Numbered from the stretch's first letter, positions 1 to 6,048 are shown. The stretch: 7,792 nt of DNA from an uncultured Fusobacteriaceae bacterium (GCA_947072715.1 CAMTJB010000043.1:1-7792), one strand, 5' to 3'. The notes: generated by a model not told the origin, from the sequence alone. A program made the numbers and translations.

Positions 1-2
1 TT

Positions 3-911
3 TTTCTGGCTTTAGATATTGTTTTTGCAGCATTATATAGAGCTGTAGGATCTGCCAAAGTACCGATGTATGCTAATATATTTAGTGTTGTAAGTAATAT
101 AATCTTAAATGGATTATTTATTTTTGTGTTTAAATGGGGAGTTTTTGGAGCAGCGCTTGCAACTACAATATCAAGATTTATGGTTACTTCAATCTATTGT
201 TATCTTATATTTAAAAAGAAGAATTTTTGGGTAACTTTACCTTATTATAATTTTAAATATAATCATGTAATAGCAAGTAGAATATTAAAAATAGGAATTC
301 CAACTATGTGCGAACAAGGTCTTTTTAGACTTGGGATGATTGTATTTGAAATGCTAGTAATTAGATTGGGAACTATATCTTATGCTGCTCATAAAATAGC
401 TCTTACAGCAGAATCTTTTTCTTTTAATTTAGGTTTTGGATTTGCAGTTGCATCAACTTCTCTTGTAGGACAACAACTTGGAAAAAATGATCCGGAAAAA
501 GCAAAAAAATATGCGGAAATATGTACTATATTATCAATGATAGTAATGACTATTTTTGGTCTTCTTTTCTTCATATTCCCAACTTTTATAATAAGAATGT
601 TTACAGATAATGAAGAGATTCAATCTTTGGCATCAACAGCCTTAAGAATCGTATCTATATGTCAGCCATTTCTTGCAGCATCTATGGTACTTTCAGGATC
701 ATTAAGAGGAGCTGGAGCAACAACTTCAGTTCTTGTTACAACCTCATTAGGAATGTATCTCATAAGAATTCCTTTAACTTATTTTTTATTATATAAAATG
801 AATTTTGGATTGTCTGCAGCTTGGGTTGTAATGTTTTTTGATCTTTCTTTTAGATGTATAGCAAACTATTATGTTTTTAATAAAGGTAGCTGGAAGTATA
901 TAAAAGTTTAA
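3..911 (+). CDS. MATE-family efflux transporter (5'-truncated by window edge)
   Basis: Integral membrane antiporter of the MATE (NorM/DinF-like) family, which exports drugs or other organic cations in exchange for Na+ or H+. About 302 residues are visible, roughly the C-terminal two thirds of a usual ~450-residue protein. The reading frame is open back to base 3, and the residues before the Met codon at 66 (LYRAVGSAKVPMYANI) already look like family sequence, so that Met is internal and the true start lies to the left of the window. Many hydrophobic helices are visible. The second MATE repeat begins near ILKIGIPTMCEQGLF (bases ~282-326), followed by SLVGQQLGKNDPEKAKKYAE (bases ~459-518) and the late LSGSLRGAGATTSVLV segment (bases ~690-737). 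The substrate cannot be told from sequence. It sits directly upstream of adk, where secY is commonly found, and probably belongs to a separate transcription unit. Family call is firm; function beyond that is not. Confidence 0.9.
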   Translation, partial: FLALDIVFAALYRAVGSAKVPMYANIFSVVSNIILNGLFIFVFKWGVFGAALATTISRFMVTSIYCYLIFKKKNFWVTLPYYNFKYNHVIASRILKIGIPTMCEQGLFRLGMIVFEMLVIRLGTISYAAHKIALTAESFSFNLGFGFAVASTSLVGQQLGKNDPEKAKKYAEICTILSMIVMTIFGLLFFIFPTFIIRMFTDNEEIQSLASTALRIVSICQPFLAASMVLSGSLRGAGATTSVLVTTSLGMYLIRIPLTYFLLYKMNFGLSAAWVVMFFDLSFRCIANYYVFNKGSWKYIKV

Positions 912-928
912 ACCTTCCTTTATTTTTT
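879..928 (+). terminator. weak candidate terminator at end of MATE gene
   Basis: AATAAAGG at 879-886 is perfectly complementary to CCTTTATT at 917-924, and AAG (894-896) can add pairs with CTT (914-916). A run of six T (923-928) closes the structure. The loop is long and the stem AU-rich and overlaps the last codons of the gene, so this is weak compared with the terminator at 6049-6078. Confidence 0.3.
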
Positions 929-941
929 CATATGAATATAG

Positions 942-976
942 TATAATTGACATTGAGTGTAAAAAATAAATTACAC
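942..976 (+). promoter_or_regulatory. possible adk promoter region with perfect inverted repeat
   Basis: The 153 bases between the MATE gene and adk contain a consensus -10 hexamer TATAAT (942-947), overlapped by TTGACA (947-952). The TATAAT has only a poor -35 upstream (TTTATT, 919-924), and the TTGACA has only a poor -10 downstream (ATTACA, 970-975), so which one works is unclear. GTGTAA (957-962) and TTACAC (971-976) form a perfect 6-base inverted repeat around an 8-base AT spacer. It lies just downstream of the TATAAT and could be an operator or a small hairpin. The rest of the stretch to 1050 is AT-rich with further TATAAA/TATAGT-like sequences and no recognisable gene. Confidence 0.35.
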
Positions 977-1064
977 CAAAATATATTAATAATATGCAGG
1001 AAAGTATAAAAAATATAGTAAAATTAATGATTAAATAAAATTTAGATAAAGAGGAGAGTAAAGA

Positions 1065-1706
1065 ATGAACATTATGTTATTTGGAGCACCAGGTGCTGGA
1101 AAAGGAACTCAAGCTAAGCCAATTATGGATAGATATGGAATTCCTCAAATCTCTACAGGAGATATATTAAGAGCGGCTATAAAAGCTGGAACGGCTATGG
1201 GATTAGAAGCTAAAAAATTTATGGATGAAGGAAAATTAGTTCCAGATTCAACAATTATTGGAATTATTAAAGATAGAATAATGGAAGAAGATTGTAAAAA
1301 AGGATTCATATTAGATGGATTCCCAAGAACATTACCTCAAGCAGAAGCTTTAGAAGTTATTATGAAAGAGATAGGAATTACTTTAGATAAAGTAATATCT
1401 TTAAATGTTCCCGATTCAATAATTGCAGGAAGAGTAGTAGGAAGAAGAGTGTGCCCTTCATGTGGAGCATCATTCCATATAGAAACTATGAAACCTAAAA
1501 AAGATGGAATTTGTGACTATTGCGGAACAGAACTTGTTCACAGAAAAGACGATACAATCGAAACTGTAAGCAAAAGATTATCAGCATATCATGAGCAAAC
1601 AGCACCATTATTTGACTATTACAAAGGTAAAGGTGTACTTGCAGAGATTGACGGAACACAAGAATTATCACAAGTAACTGCAGAAATATTTGAAATATTA
1701 GGATAG
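1065..1706 (+). CDS. adk: adenylate kinase
   Basis: Cytosolic adenylate kinase (ATP + AMP = 2 ADP), 213 residues, normal for the long bacterial form. The P-loop GAPGAGKGT is at residues 7-15. The AMP-binding segment starts at STGDILRAAI (30-39), and DGFPRT (84-89) carries the conserved arginine. The LID domain holds four cysteines, Cys130-Pro-Ser-Cys133 and Cys150-Asp-Tyr-Cys153, the zinc-binding version found in many Gram-positive-like and other low-GC bacteria. Arg123 and Arg127 (GRVVGRR) and the KDD at 161-163 are in the expected places. The start is set by GAGGAGAG at 1051-1058 seven to nine bases upstream and by the family N-terminus. map follows after 15 bases, so the two are surely cotranscribed. 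secY, the usual upstream partner, is not adjacent. Confidence 0.98.
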   Translation: MNIMLFGAPGAGKGTQAKPIMDRYGIPQISTGDILRAAIKAGTAMGLEAKKFMDEGKLVPDSTIIGIIKDRIMEEDCKKGFILDGFPRTLPQAEALEVIMKEIGITLDKVISLNVPDSIIAGRVVGRRVCPSCGASFHIETMKPKKDGICDYCGTELVHRKDDTIETVSKRLSAYHEQTAPLFDYYKGKGVLAEIDGTQELSQVTAEIFEILG

Positions 1707-1721
1707 GAAGGAAGGAAATAA

Positions 1722-2489
1722 ATGGTACAACTTAAAACTTTAGAAGAGATAAAAGAGATAAAAAAAGCTAATCAAATAATAGCTAGAATATATGCGGAAA
1801 TACTGCCACCTCACATCAAGCCAGGTGTATCAACACTTGAACTTAATAACATCATTGAGGAATATATTAGAAGCCAAGGTGCAATCCCAGCTACAATAGG
1901 GGTTGGAGGACCAATAAATCCATTTCCAGCAGGATCATGTATCTCTGTAAACGAGCAAGTTGTTCATGGAATACCAAAAGCTGATAAAATTCTTCAAGAG
2001 GGAGATATTGTTAGTGTTGATATAGTTACTAATCTTAATGGTTATTTTGGAGATGCTGCAAAAACTTTTCCTGTTGGAAAGATAGATGAAGAATCACAAA
2101 AACTTATAGATGTAGCTGAAGAAGCACTTAGAATAGGTATTGAAATGGCAGTAGAGGGAACAAGACTTGGTGATTTAGGAAACGCTATTCAAAAATATGT
2201 TGAAGACAATAACTTTAATGTAGTTAGAGACTATGCTGGACACGGAGTAGGAAAAGCTATGCATGAAGAACCTTGTGTTGCTAATTTTGGTAGAAAAGGT
2301 AGAGGAATTAAAATAGAAAATGGAATGGTATTAGCAATAGAACCAATGATAAATATGGGAACATATAAAGTTGGACATCTCAATGATGGATGGACAGTAG
2401 TTACATTAGATGGGAAAAGATCTGCTCATTGTGAGCACTCAATTGCTATAATTAATGGTAAAGCTGAGATTCTTAGCAAATTGGATTAA
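1722..2489 (+). CDS. map: methionine aminopeptidase, type I
   Basis: Removes the initiator methionine from nascent proteins whose second residue is small. The protein is a two-metal enzyme of 255 residues with the pita-bread fold. All five metal ligands are visible: Asp100 and Asp111 (VSVDIVTNLNGYFGDAAKTF), His174 (YAGHGVG), Glu207 (AIEPMI) and Glu238 (CEHSIAI). His82 (VVHGIP) and His181 (MHEEP) are the substrate-contacting histidines. Numbering is offset by three from the E. coli enzyme. There is no N-terminal zinc-finger extension, so this is the short type Ia form. GGAAGGAAGG at 1706-1715 lies six bases before the ATG. Placement between adk and infA is the classical arrangement of the spc operon end. 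Confidence 0.98.
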   Translation: MVQLKTLEEIKEIKKANQIIARIYAEILPPHIKPGVSTLELNNIIEEYIRSQGAIPATIGVGGPINPFPAGSCISVNEQVVHGIPKADKILQEGDIVSVDIVTNLNGYFGDAAKTFPVGKIDEESQKLIDVAEEALRIGIEMAVEGTRLGDLGNAIQKYVEDNNFNVVRDYAGHGVGKAMHEEPCVANFGRKGRGIKIENGMVLAIEPMINMGTYKVGHLNDGWTVVTLDGKRSAHCEHSIAIINGKAEILSKLD

Positions 2490-2505
2490 TATAAATTTAA
2501 ATTAA

Positions 2506-2602
2506 GGATTATTGTAGTAATAAAAATAATAGAAAAGTAATGGGAAAAGCCCAAATATTACTAGACATTTTATGTCTATTATGATATTATAATCTGTAAT
2601 CC
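2506..2602 (+). other. nested inverted repeats between map and infA (possible structured leader)
   Basis: Several complementary segments nest correctly. GGATTA (2506-2511) pairs with TAATCC (2597-2602). TAATA (2518-2522) pairs with TATTA (2585-2589). ATAATA (2526-2531) pairs with TATTAT (2577-2582). AGTAATGGG (2536-2544) pairs with CCC (2550-2552) and ATTACT (2557-2562) around a 4-base bulge, and TAGACAT (2562-2568) pairs with ATGTCTA (2572-2578). The last two helices share an edge base or compete with the inner long arm by 1-2 pairs. If transcribed from adk-map read-through, this would fold into a long arm ending in two hairpins. AT-rich sequence gives chance pairings, so confidence is low, and the same bases also hold a promoter candidate. 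Confidence 0.3.
2562..2590 (+). promoter_or_regulatory. candidate promoter for infA-rpmJ and downstream genes
   Basis: TAGACA (2562-2567; five of six match to TTGACA) is followed at exactly 17 bases by TATTAT (2585-2590; five of six match to TATAAT). TG at 2582-2583 gives an extended -10 (TGnTATTAT). Transcription would begin near 2597, about 25 bases before the infA start. An overlapping consensus TATAAT at 2588-2593 is less well spaced. This would give translation genes their own supply, independent of adk-map. Confidence 0.5.
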
Positions 2603-2621
2603 TGTTTATAGGAGGTATATA

Positions 2622-2840
2622 ATGTCAAAAAAGGATGTTATTGAGCTGGAAGGTATAATATTGGAAGCCTTACCAAATGCTACTTTTAAAGTGCAATTGG
2701 AGAATGGTCACACAATATTAGGACATATCTCAGGAAAAATGAGAATGAACTATATTAAGATCTTACCAGGAGACGGAGTAACGGTACAAATCTCACCTTA
2801 TGATTTAAATAAGGGAAGAATAGTATACAGAAAAAAATAA
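2622..2840 (+). CDS. infA: translation initiation factor IF-1
   Basis: Small S1/OB-fold protein that binds the A site of the 30S subunit during initiation and helps IF-2 and IF-3. It is 72 residues long, exactly the usual length. The family signature is clear: [20 protein letters not shown] at the N-terminus, [20 protein letters not shown] in the middle (residues ~24-43) and [20 protein letters not shown] (47-66) near the end. The ribosome binding site AGGAGG (2610-2615) lies six bases before the ATG. The gene follows map after a 132-base gap that holds a candidate promoter, and rpmJ follows after 22 bases. No KOW-domain gene sits between map and infA, unlike in several Clostridia and Bacilli. 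Confidence 0.98.
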   Translation: MSKKDVIELEGIILEALPNATFKVQLENGHTILGHISGKMRMNYIKILPGDGVTVQISPYDLNKGRIVYRKK

Positions 2841-2862
2841 TTTTCACAGAGGAGAGAAACAA

Positions 2863-2976
2863 ATGAAAGTAAGAGCATCAATCAAACCAATCTGTGACAA
2901 ATGCAAAGTTATCAAAAGACATGGGAAAATCAGAGTAATCTGCGTAACTCCTAAGCACAAACAAGTTCAAGGGTAA
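2863..2976 (+). CDS. rpmJ: 50S ribosomal protein L36
   Basis: A 37-codon gene, the smallest ribosomal protein of the large subunit, positioned where L36 always follows IF-1. The product starts [20 protein letters not shown] and ends PKHKQVQG. The zinc ribbon is intact: Cys11, Cys14, Cys27 and His32, the C+ (zinc-binding) paralogue form as opposed to the Cys-free form some bacteria keep for zinc shortage. GAGGAGAG at 2849-2856, six to seven bases before the ATG, is a good ribosome binding site. The gene ends just before the long leader region that precedes rpsM. Identification is near certain despite the short length. Confidence 0.97.
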   Translation: MKVRASIKPICDKCKVIKRHGKIRVICVTPKHKQVQG

Positions 2977-2980
2977 TTTT

Positions 2981-3209
2981 GTAGGCACAGGTAACAAAAG
3001 GCAGTACCGACAATGTAAATTGTCCCTAGTGTTTTTGATTAATTTAAAAAAATTAGAAGCATTGTAAAGATATGTTAGAGCCGTAGGGCCGCTACTGTTT
3101 GGCAGGCATATCGATGAAAGTCAGTTGGTTATTATACCAACAAAATAGACTCGATTAGTAGGTTGCCAGCTTACTAATTAAAAAAATTTTTGAAAGAGGA
3201 GGAGTAAAA
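2981..3209 (+). promoter_or_regulatory. structured mRNA leader of the rpsM operon (probable S4-type ribosomal-protein leader)
   Basis: A 233-base gene-free stretch with dense, orderly pairing, out of keeping with the short gaps elsewhere in the cluster. 5' domain: TAGG (2982-2985)/CCTA (3025-3028) encloses GGTA (2990-2993)/TACC (3005-3008) and a 6-bp hairpin, GACAAT (3009-3014)/ATTGTC (3019-3024), with a GTAA (GNRA) tetraloop. A weak AU hairpin follows (3040-3045/3050-3055). Central domain: GATATG (3069-3074)/CATATC (3107-3112), GCC (3080-3082)/GGC (3101-3103) and GTAG (3083-3086)/CTAC (3092-3095). Next, AGTC (3119-3122)/GACT (3148-3151) encloses GTTGGT (3124-3129)/ACCAAC (3136-3141). The last hairpin, 9 bp (3154-3162/3170-3178), ends about 18 bases before the AGGAGG at 3197-3202. 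S4 is known to autoregulate this operon in E. coli through a pseudoknot leader, and S4-type leaders have been predicted in other phyla. That this one binds S4 is inference. No good promoter was found inside it, so it is probably transcribed from upstream. Confidence 0.7.
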
Positions 3210-3566
3210 TTGGCTAGAATTGCAGGAGTAGATATCCCAAGAAACAAAAGAGTAGAGATATCACTAACTTATATTTATGGAATTGGAAAACCAACTTCAC
3301 AAAGAGTATTAACTGAAGCTGGAGTTAACTTCGACACGAGAGTTAAGGATCTTACTGAGGAAGAAATCAACAAGATCAGAGCTATCATAGAAGGGGTTAA
3401 AGTTGAAGGAGATCTTAGAAAAGACATCAGACTTGCTATTAAGAGATTAATGGAAATCAAGTGCTACAGAGGGTTAAGACACAAAATGAACTTACCTGTA
3501 AGAGGACAGAAATCTAAGACAAACGCAAGAACAAGAAAAGGTCCTAAGAAACCTATCAAAAGATAA
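3210..3566 (+). CDS. rpsM: 30S ribosomal protein S13
   Basis: Small-subunit head protein that contacts tRNA and forms bridges to the 50S subunit. It has 118 residues, normal for the family. The N-terminus [20 protein letters not shown], the helix-turn-helix element around YIYGIG (21-26) and the basic C-terminal stretch [13 protein letters not shown]...[10 protein letters not shown] (88-114) are diagnostic. The start codon is TTG: no ATG or GTG lies in frame nearby, the product begins exactly at the conserved MARIAG, and AGGAGG (3197-3202) is seven bases upstream. It is the first gene after the structured leader and would be its direct target. A weak start codon behind a strong ribosome binding site suits a gene under translational control. 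Confidence 0.97.
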   Translation: MARIAGVDIPRNKRVEISLTYIYGIGKPTSQRVLTEAGVNFDTRVKDLTEEEINKIRAIIEGVKVEGDLRKDIRLAIKRLMEIKCYRGLRHKMNLPVRGQKSKTNARTRKGPKKPIKR

Positions 3567-3598
3567 TTAGTGAATAACTAAGTAAGGAGGTACTTAAA

Positions 3599-3988
3599 TT
3601 GGCTAAGAAAAAAGTGGCTAAAATCAAAAAGAAAGTAAAAAATATTCCAGTAGGAATAGCTCACATACATTCAAACTTTAATAACACGATAGTTGCTATA
3701 ACTGATACAGAAGGAAAAGTTATCATCTGGAAATCAGGAGGAACTTCTGGATTTAAAGGAACTAAAAAAGGAACTCCATTTGCGGCTCAAATCGCAGCTG
3801 AACAAGCAGCGCACATAGCTATGGAAAATGGAATGAAAAAATTAGAGGTTAAAGTAAAAGGTCCAGGATCAGGAAGAGAAGCTTGTATCAGATCTTTACA
3901 AGCAGCAGGATTAGAAGTAACTAAGATTACTGACGTTACTCCAGTTCCACACAATGGTTGCAGACCACCAAAAAGAAGAAGAGTGTAA
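3599..3988 (+). CDS. rpsK: 30S ribosomal protein S11
   Basis: Platform protein of the 30S subunit near the mRNA exit and E site, 129 residues as usual. A basic lysine-rich tail (1-14) leads to the conserved core: [20 protein letters not shown] (15-34), [19 protein letters not shown] (46-64) and [19 protein letters not shown] (86-104). It ends with [18 protein letters not shown] (112-129), whose Asn-Gly is the site reported to form isoaspartate in E. coli S11. The start is TTG, like rpsM: AAGGAGG (3584-3590) lies eight bases upstream and no in-frame ATG is near. The gap to rpsM is 32 bases, so they are cotranscribed. A GC-rich hairpin follows the stop codon. Confidence 0.97.
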   Translation: MAKKKVAKIKKKVKNIPVGIAHIHSNFNNTIVAITDTEGKVIIWKSGGTSGFKGTKKGTPFAAQIAAEQAAHIAMENGMKKLEVKVKGPGSGREACIRSLQAAGLEVTKITDVTPVPHNGCRPPKRRRV

Positions 3989-3992
3989 TTGA

Positions 3993-4006
3993 ACTCCCTC
4001 GGGAGT
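3993..4006 (+). repeat. intercistronic GC-rich hairpin between rpsK and rpsD
   Basis: ACTCC (3993-3997) and GGAGT (4002-4006) pair perfectly around CTCG, whose outer C and G can also pair. It begins four bases after the rpsK stop codon. There is no T run after it, so it is not an intrinsic terminator. In such AT-rich surroundings a compact GC stem is notable and may mark RNA processing or protect the 3' end of an upstream message (inference). The remainder of the 65-base gap carries a weaker TTATA/TATAA repeat (4013-4017/4023-4027) and the rpsD ribosome binding site. Confidence 0.5.
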
Positions 4007-4053
4007 CGCGAATTATAGAAGTTATAAATCAATAAAGGAGGATTAATCGAAAA

Positions 4054-4641
4054 ATGGCAAGAAATAGACAGCCTGTATTAAAGAAATGTAGAGCGCTTGG
4101 AATCGAACCAATGGTTTTAGGAGTAAATAAAACTTCAAACAGAGGACCAAGACCAAATGCTAACCAAAAACCTACAGAGTATGCAATACAATTAAGAGAA
4201 AAACAAAAAGTAAAATTCATATATAACGTAATGGAAAAGCAATTCAGAAAGCTTTATGAGGAAGCAACAAGAAAGGACGGAGTAACAGGTCTTAACCTAA
4301 TCCAATACCTTGAAAGAAGACTTGAGAACGTAGTTTACAGACTTGGATTCGCAAAAACAAGAAGACAAGCTAGACAAGTTGTTTCTCACGGACACGTTGC
4401 AGTAAATGGAAGAAGAGTAAACATAGCTTCTTACAGAGTTAAAGCTGGAGATGTTGTATCAGTAATAGAAAACTCAAAGAACATTGATTTAATCAAAATG
4501 GCAGTAGAGGAATCTACAGTACCAGCATGGTTATCATTAGACAAAGCAGCTTTTGCTGGAACAGTTGTTCAAAATCCATCGAAAGATGATTTAGACTTCA
4601 ATTTAAATGAAGCTCTAATAGTTGAGTTCTATTCTAGATAA
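4054..4641 (+). CDS. rpsD: 30S ribosomal protein S4
   Basis: Primary 16S rRNA-binding protein that nucleates assembly of the 30S body. In E. coli and Bacillus it also represses its own operon or gene by binding the mRNA leader. The product has 195 residues, slightly shorter than the ~200-206 of E. coli and Bacillus. The N-terminal domain (MARNRQPVLKKCRALGIEP) keeps a single Cys12 and so cannot form the four-cysteine zinc site of some S4 proteins. The S4 RNA-binding domain spans about 87-150, with RLENVVYRLGFAKTRRQARQ (89-108) and HGHVAVNGRRVN (112-123). It ends ALIVEFYSR, typical of the family. AAAGGAGG (4034-4041) lies 12 bases from the ATG, a long spacing, but MAR is the conserved N-terminus. 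It is the likely ligand of the leader at 2981-3209. Confidence 0.97.
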   Translation: MARNRQPVLKKCRALGIEPMVLGVNKTSNRGPRPNANQKPTEYAIQLREKQKVKFIYNVMEKQFRKLYEEATRKDGVTGLNLIQYLERRLENVVYRLGFAKTRRQARQVVSHGHVAVNGRRVNIASYRVKAGDVVSVIENSKNIDLIKMAVEESTVPAWLSLDKAAFAGTVVQNPSKDDLDFNLNEALIVEFYSR

Positions 4642-4670
4642 TAATCCTAACACATACAGGAGTTGATTAG

Positions 4671-5648
4671 ATGTTAAAAATAGAAAAACATGCAAAAAGT
4701 TTTAATATTACACCAGTAGTTTCTACTAAGTTTCACACTCAGTATGTTATAGAACCTTTGTATAGAGGTTACGGACATACAGTTGGAAATGCACTTAGAA
4801 GAGTTCTACTTTCATCTATTCCTGGTGCTGCAATAAAAGGGATCAGAATAGACGGTGTATTAAGTGAATTTTCTGTAATGGAAGGTGTAAAAGAGGCAGT
4901 TACTGAAATAATCTTAAATGTTAAAGAGATTGTTATCAAAACTGAAGAGCACGGAGAGAGAACTATGACTCTTTGTGTAAAAGGACCAAGAGAAGTTAAA
5001 GCTTCAGATATAATACCAGATGCTGGACTTGAAATTGTAAACCCAGATCAACTTATTTGTACAGTAACAACTGACAGAGAAGTTAATATTGAGTTTATAG
5101 TTGGAACAGGAGAAGGATTTGTTGTTTCTGAAGATATAGATAAAAAAGGATGGGCTGTAGACTTTATGGCTATCGATGCTATCTATACACCAATCAAAAA
5201 GGTTTCTTATACAGTTCAAGATACAATGGTTGGAAGAATGACTGACTTTGACAAATTAATTTTAGATGTTGAGACTAATGGAAGTGTAGAAGTACACGAC
5301 GCATTATCTTACGCAGTAGAATTACTAACTTACCACTTAAATCCATTATTAGAAATAGGTAACAAGTTAGAAAATTTAAGAGATGATGAAATTGATGATA
5401 TATCAGAAAATTCAGAATCGAAATTAGATAAAGATAACGAAGATGTAAAAATAGAAGAATTAGATTTAACTGTAAGATCATATAACTGTCTTAAAAAAGC
5501 TTCAATAGATACTATTGGTCAGCTTGCTAAGATGTCTGCTAACGATTTAATGAAAATTAAAAACCTTGGTAAGAAGTCATATGATGAAATTCTTGAGAAA
5601 ATGAAGGAATTAGGTTACGACTTAGCTCTTAATAACTCAGAAGAGTAA
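4671..5648 (+). CDS. rpoA: DNA-directed RNA polymerase subunit alpha
   Basis: The alpha subunit dimerises to start RNA polymerase assembly and contacts promoter UP elements and activators. It has 325 residues, the normal size. The N-terminal domain (about 1-230) carries the dimerisation and beta-contact signature RGYGHTVGNALRRVLLSSIPG (32-52, key residues Gly33, Gly35, Arg43-Arg44). A strongly acidic, Ser/Asn/Asp/Glu-rich linker (about 236-258) leads to the C-terminal domain, with LDLTVRSYNCLKKASI (264-279) and IKNLGKKSYDEI (296-307). Arg269, Asn272 and Cys273 match E. coli Arg265, Asn268 and Cys269, so the DNA-binding face is kept and UP-element recognition is likely. AGGAG (4658-4662) lies before the ATG. 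The gap to rpsD is 29 bases. Same operon as the S13-S11-S4 genes, as in most bacteria. Confidence 0.98.
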   Translation: MLKIEKHAKSFNITPVVSTKFHTQYVIEPLYRGYGHTVGNALRRVLLSSIPGAAIKGIRIDGVLSEFSVMEGVKEAVTEIILNVKEIVIKTEEHGERTMTLCVKGPREVKASDIIPDAGLEIVNPDQLICTVTTDREVNIEFIVGTGEGFVVSEDIDKKGWAVDFMAIDAIYTPIKKVSYTVQDTMVGRMTDFDKLILDVETNGSVEVHDALSYAVELLTYHLNPLLEIGNKLENLRDDEIDDISENSESKLDKDNEDVKIEELDLTVRSYNCLKKASIDTIGQLAKMSANDLMKIKNLGKKSYDEILEKMKELGYDLALNNSEE

Positions 5649-5685
5649 AATTTTAATTCATAAATGAAGGAGGATAGCTAAATCA

Positions 5686-6036
5686 ATGAATCATAATAAA
5701 TCATATAGAAAATTAGGAAGAAGAACTGAGCACAGAATGGCTATGTTAATGAACTTAACAATATCTCTTCTTACTCATGAGAGAATTGAAACTACTGTAA
5801 CAAGAGCAAAAGAGTTAAGAAAGTTTGCTGATAGAATGGTTACTTTAGGAAAGAAAAATACTTTAGCATCTAGAAGACAAGCTTTTGCTTTCTTAAGAAG
5901 TGATGAAGTAGTAGCTAAATTATTTGGAGAATTAGCTCCAAAATATACTGAGAGAAACGGTGGATATACTAGAATAATCAAAACTAGTGTAAGAAAAGGT
6001 GACTCTGCAGAGATGGCTATAATCGAATTAGTATAA
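5686..6036 (+). CDS. rplQ: 50S ribosomal protein L17
   Basis: Large-subunit protein near the peptide exit tunnel, 116 residues, the short bacterial form without a C-terminal extension. Diagnostic segments are [20 protein letters not shown] at the N-terminus (the usual M-x-H-x-K-x-x-RKLGR), the central [20 protein letters not shown] (27-46) and the C-terminal [20 protein letters not shown] (92-111). The ribosome binding site AAGGAGG (5667-5673) is 12 bases before the ATG, as for rpsD, but the conserved N-terminus leaves no better start. It is the last gene of the operon: a very strong terminator begins 12 bases after its stop codon. Confidence 0.98.
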   Translation: MNHNKSYRKLGRRTEHRMAMLMNLTISLLTHERIETTVTRAKELRKFADRMVTLGKKNTLASRRQAFAFLRSDEVVAKLFGELAPKYTERNGGYTRIIKTSVRKGDSAEMAIIELV

Positions 6037-6048
6037 TAACTAATTTAT

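Noticed and set aside
66..911. A complete 281-residue membrane protein starting at Met codon 66
   Set aside because: The frame is open to the window edge and the upstream residues match MATE-family sequence, so the Met is internal and the gene is simply cut by the window.
947..976. TTGACA at 947-952 as the adk -35 box
   Set aside because: At 16-18 bases downstream there is only ATTACA-like sequence, a poor -10; kept only as one uncertain element of the region.
3154..3191. Terminator formed by the 9-bp hairpin before rpsM
   Set aside because: The stem is followed by a run of A and only then five T, about 8 bases away, so it does not fit an intrinsic terminator on the + strand; it is better read as part of the leader.
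2977..3209. A hidden small gene or tRNA in the rpmJ-rpsM gap
   Set aside because: No open frame with a ribosome binding site and no cloverleaf with conserved TTC or anticodon arm was seen; the pairing pattern fits an mRNA leader better.
3787..4220. Reverse-strand reading frames across rpsK and rpsD
   Set aside because: They lie antisense to highly conserved ribosomal genes, have no ribosome binding site or family resemblance, and are shadows of coding bias.
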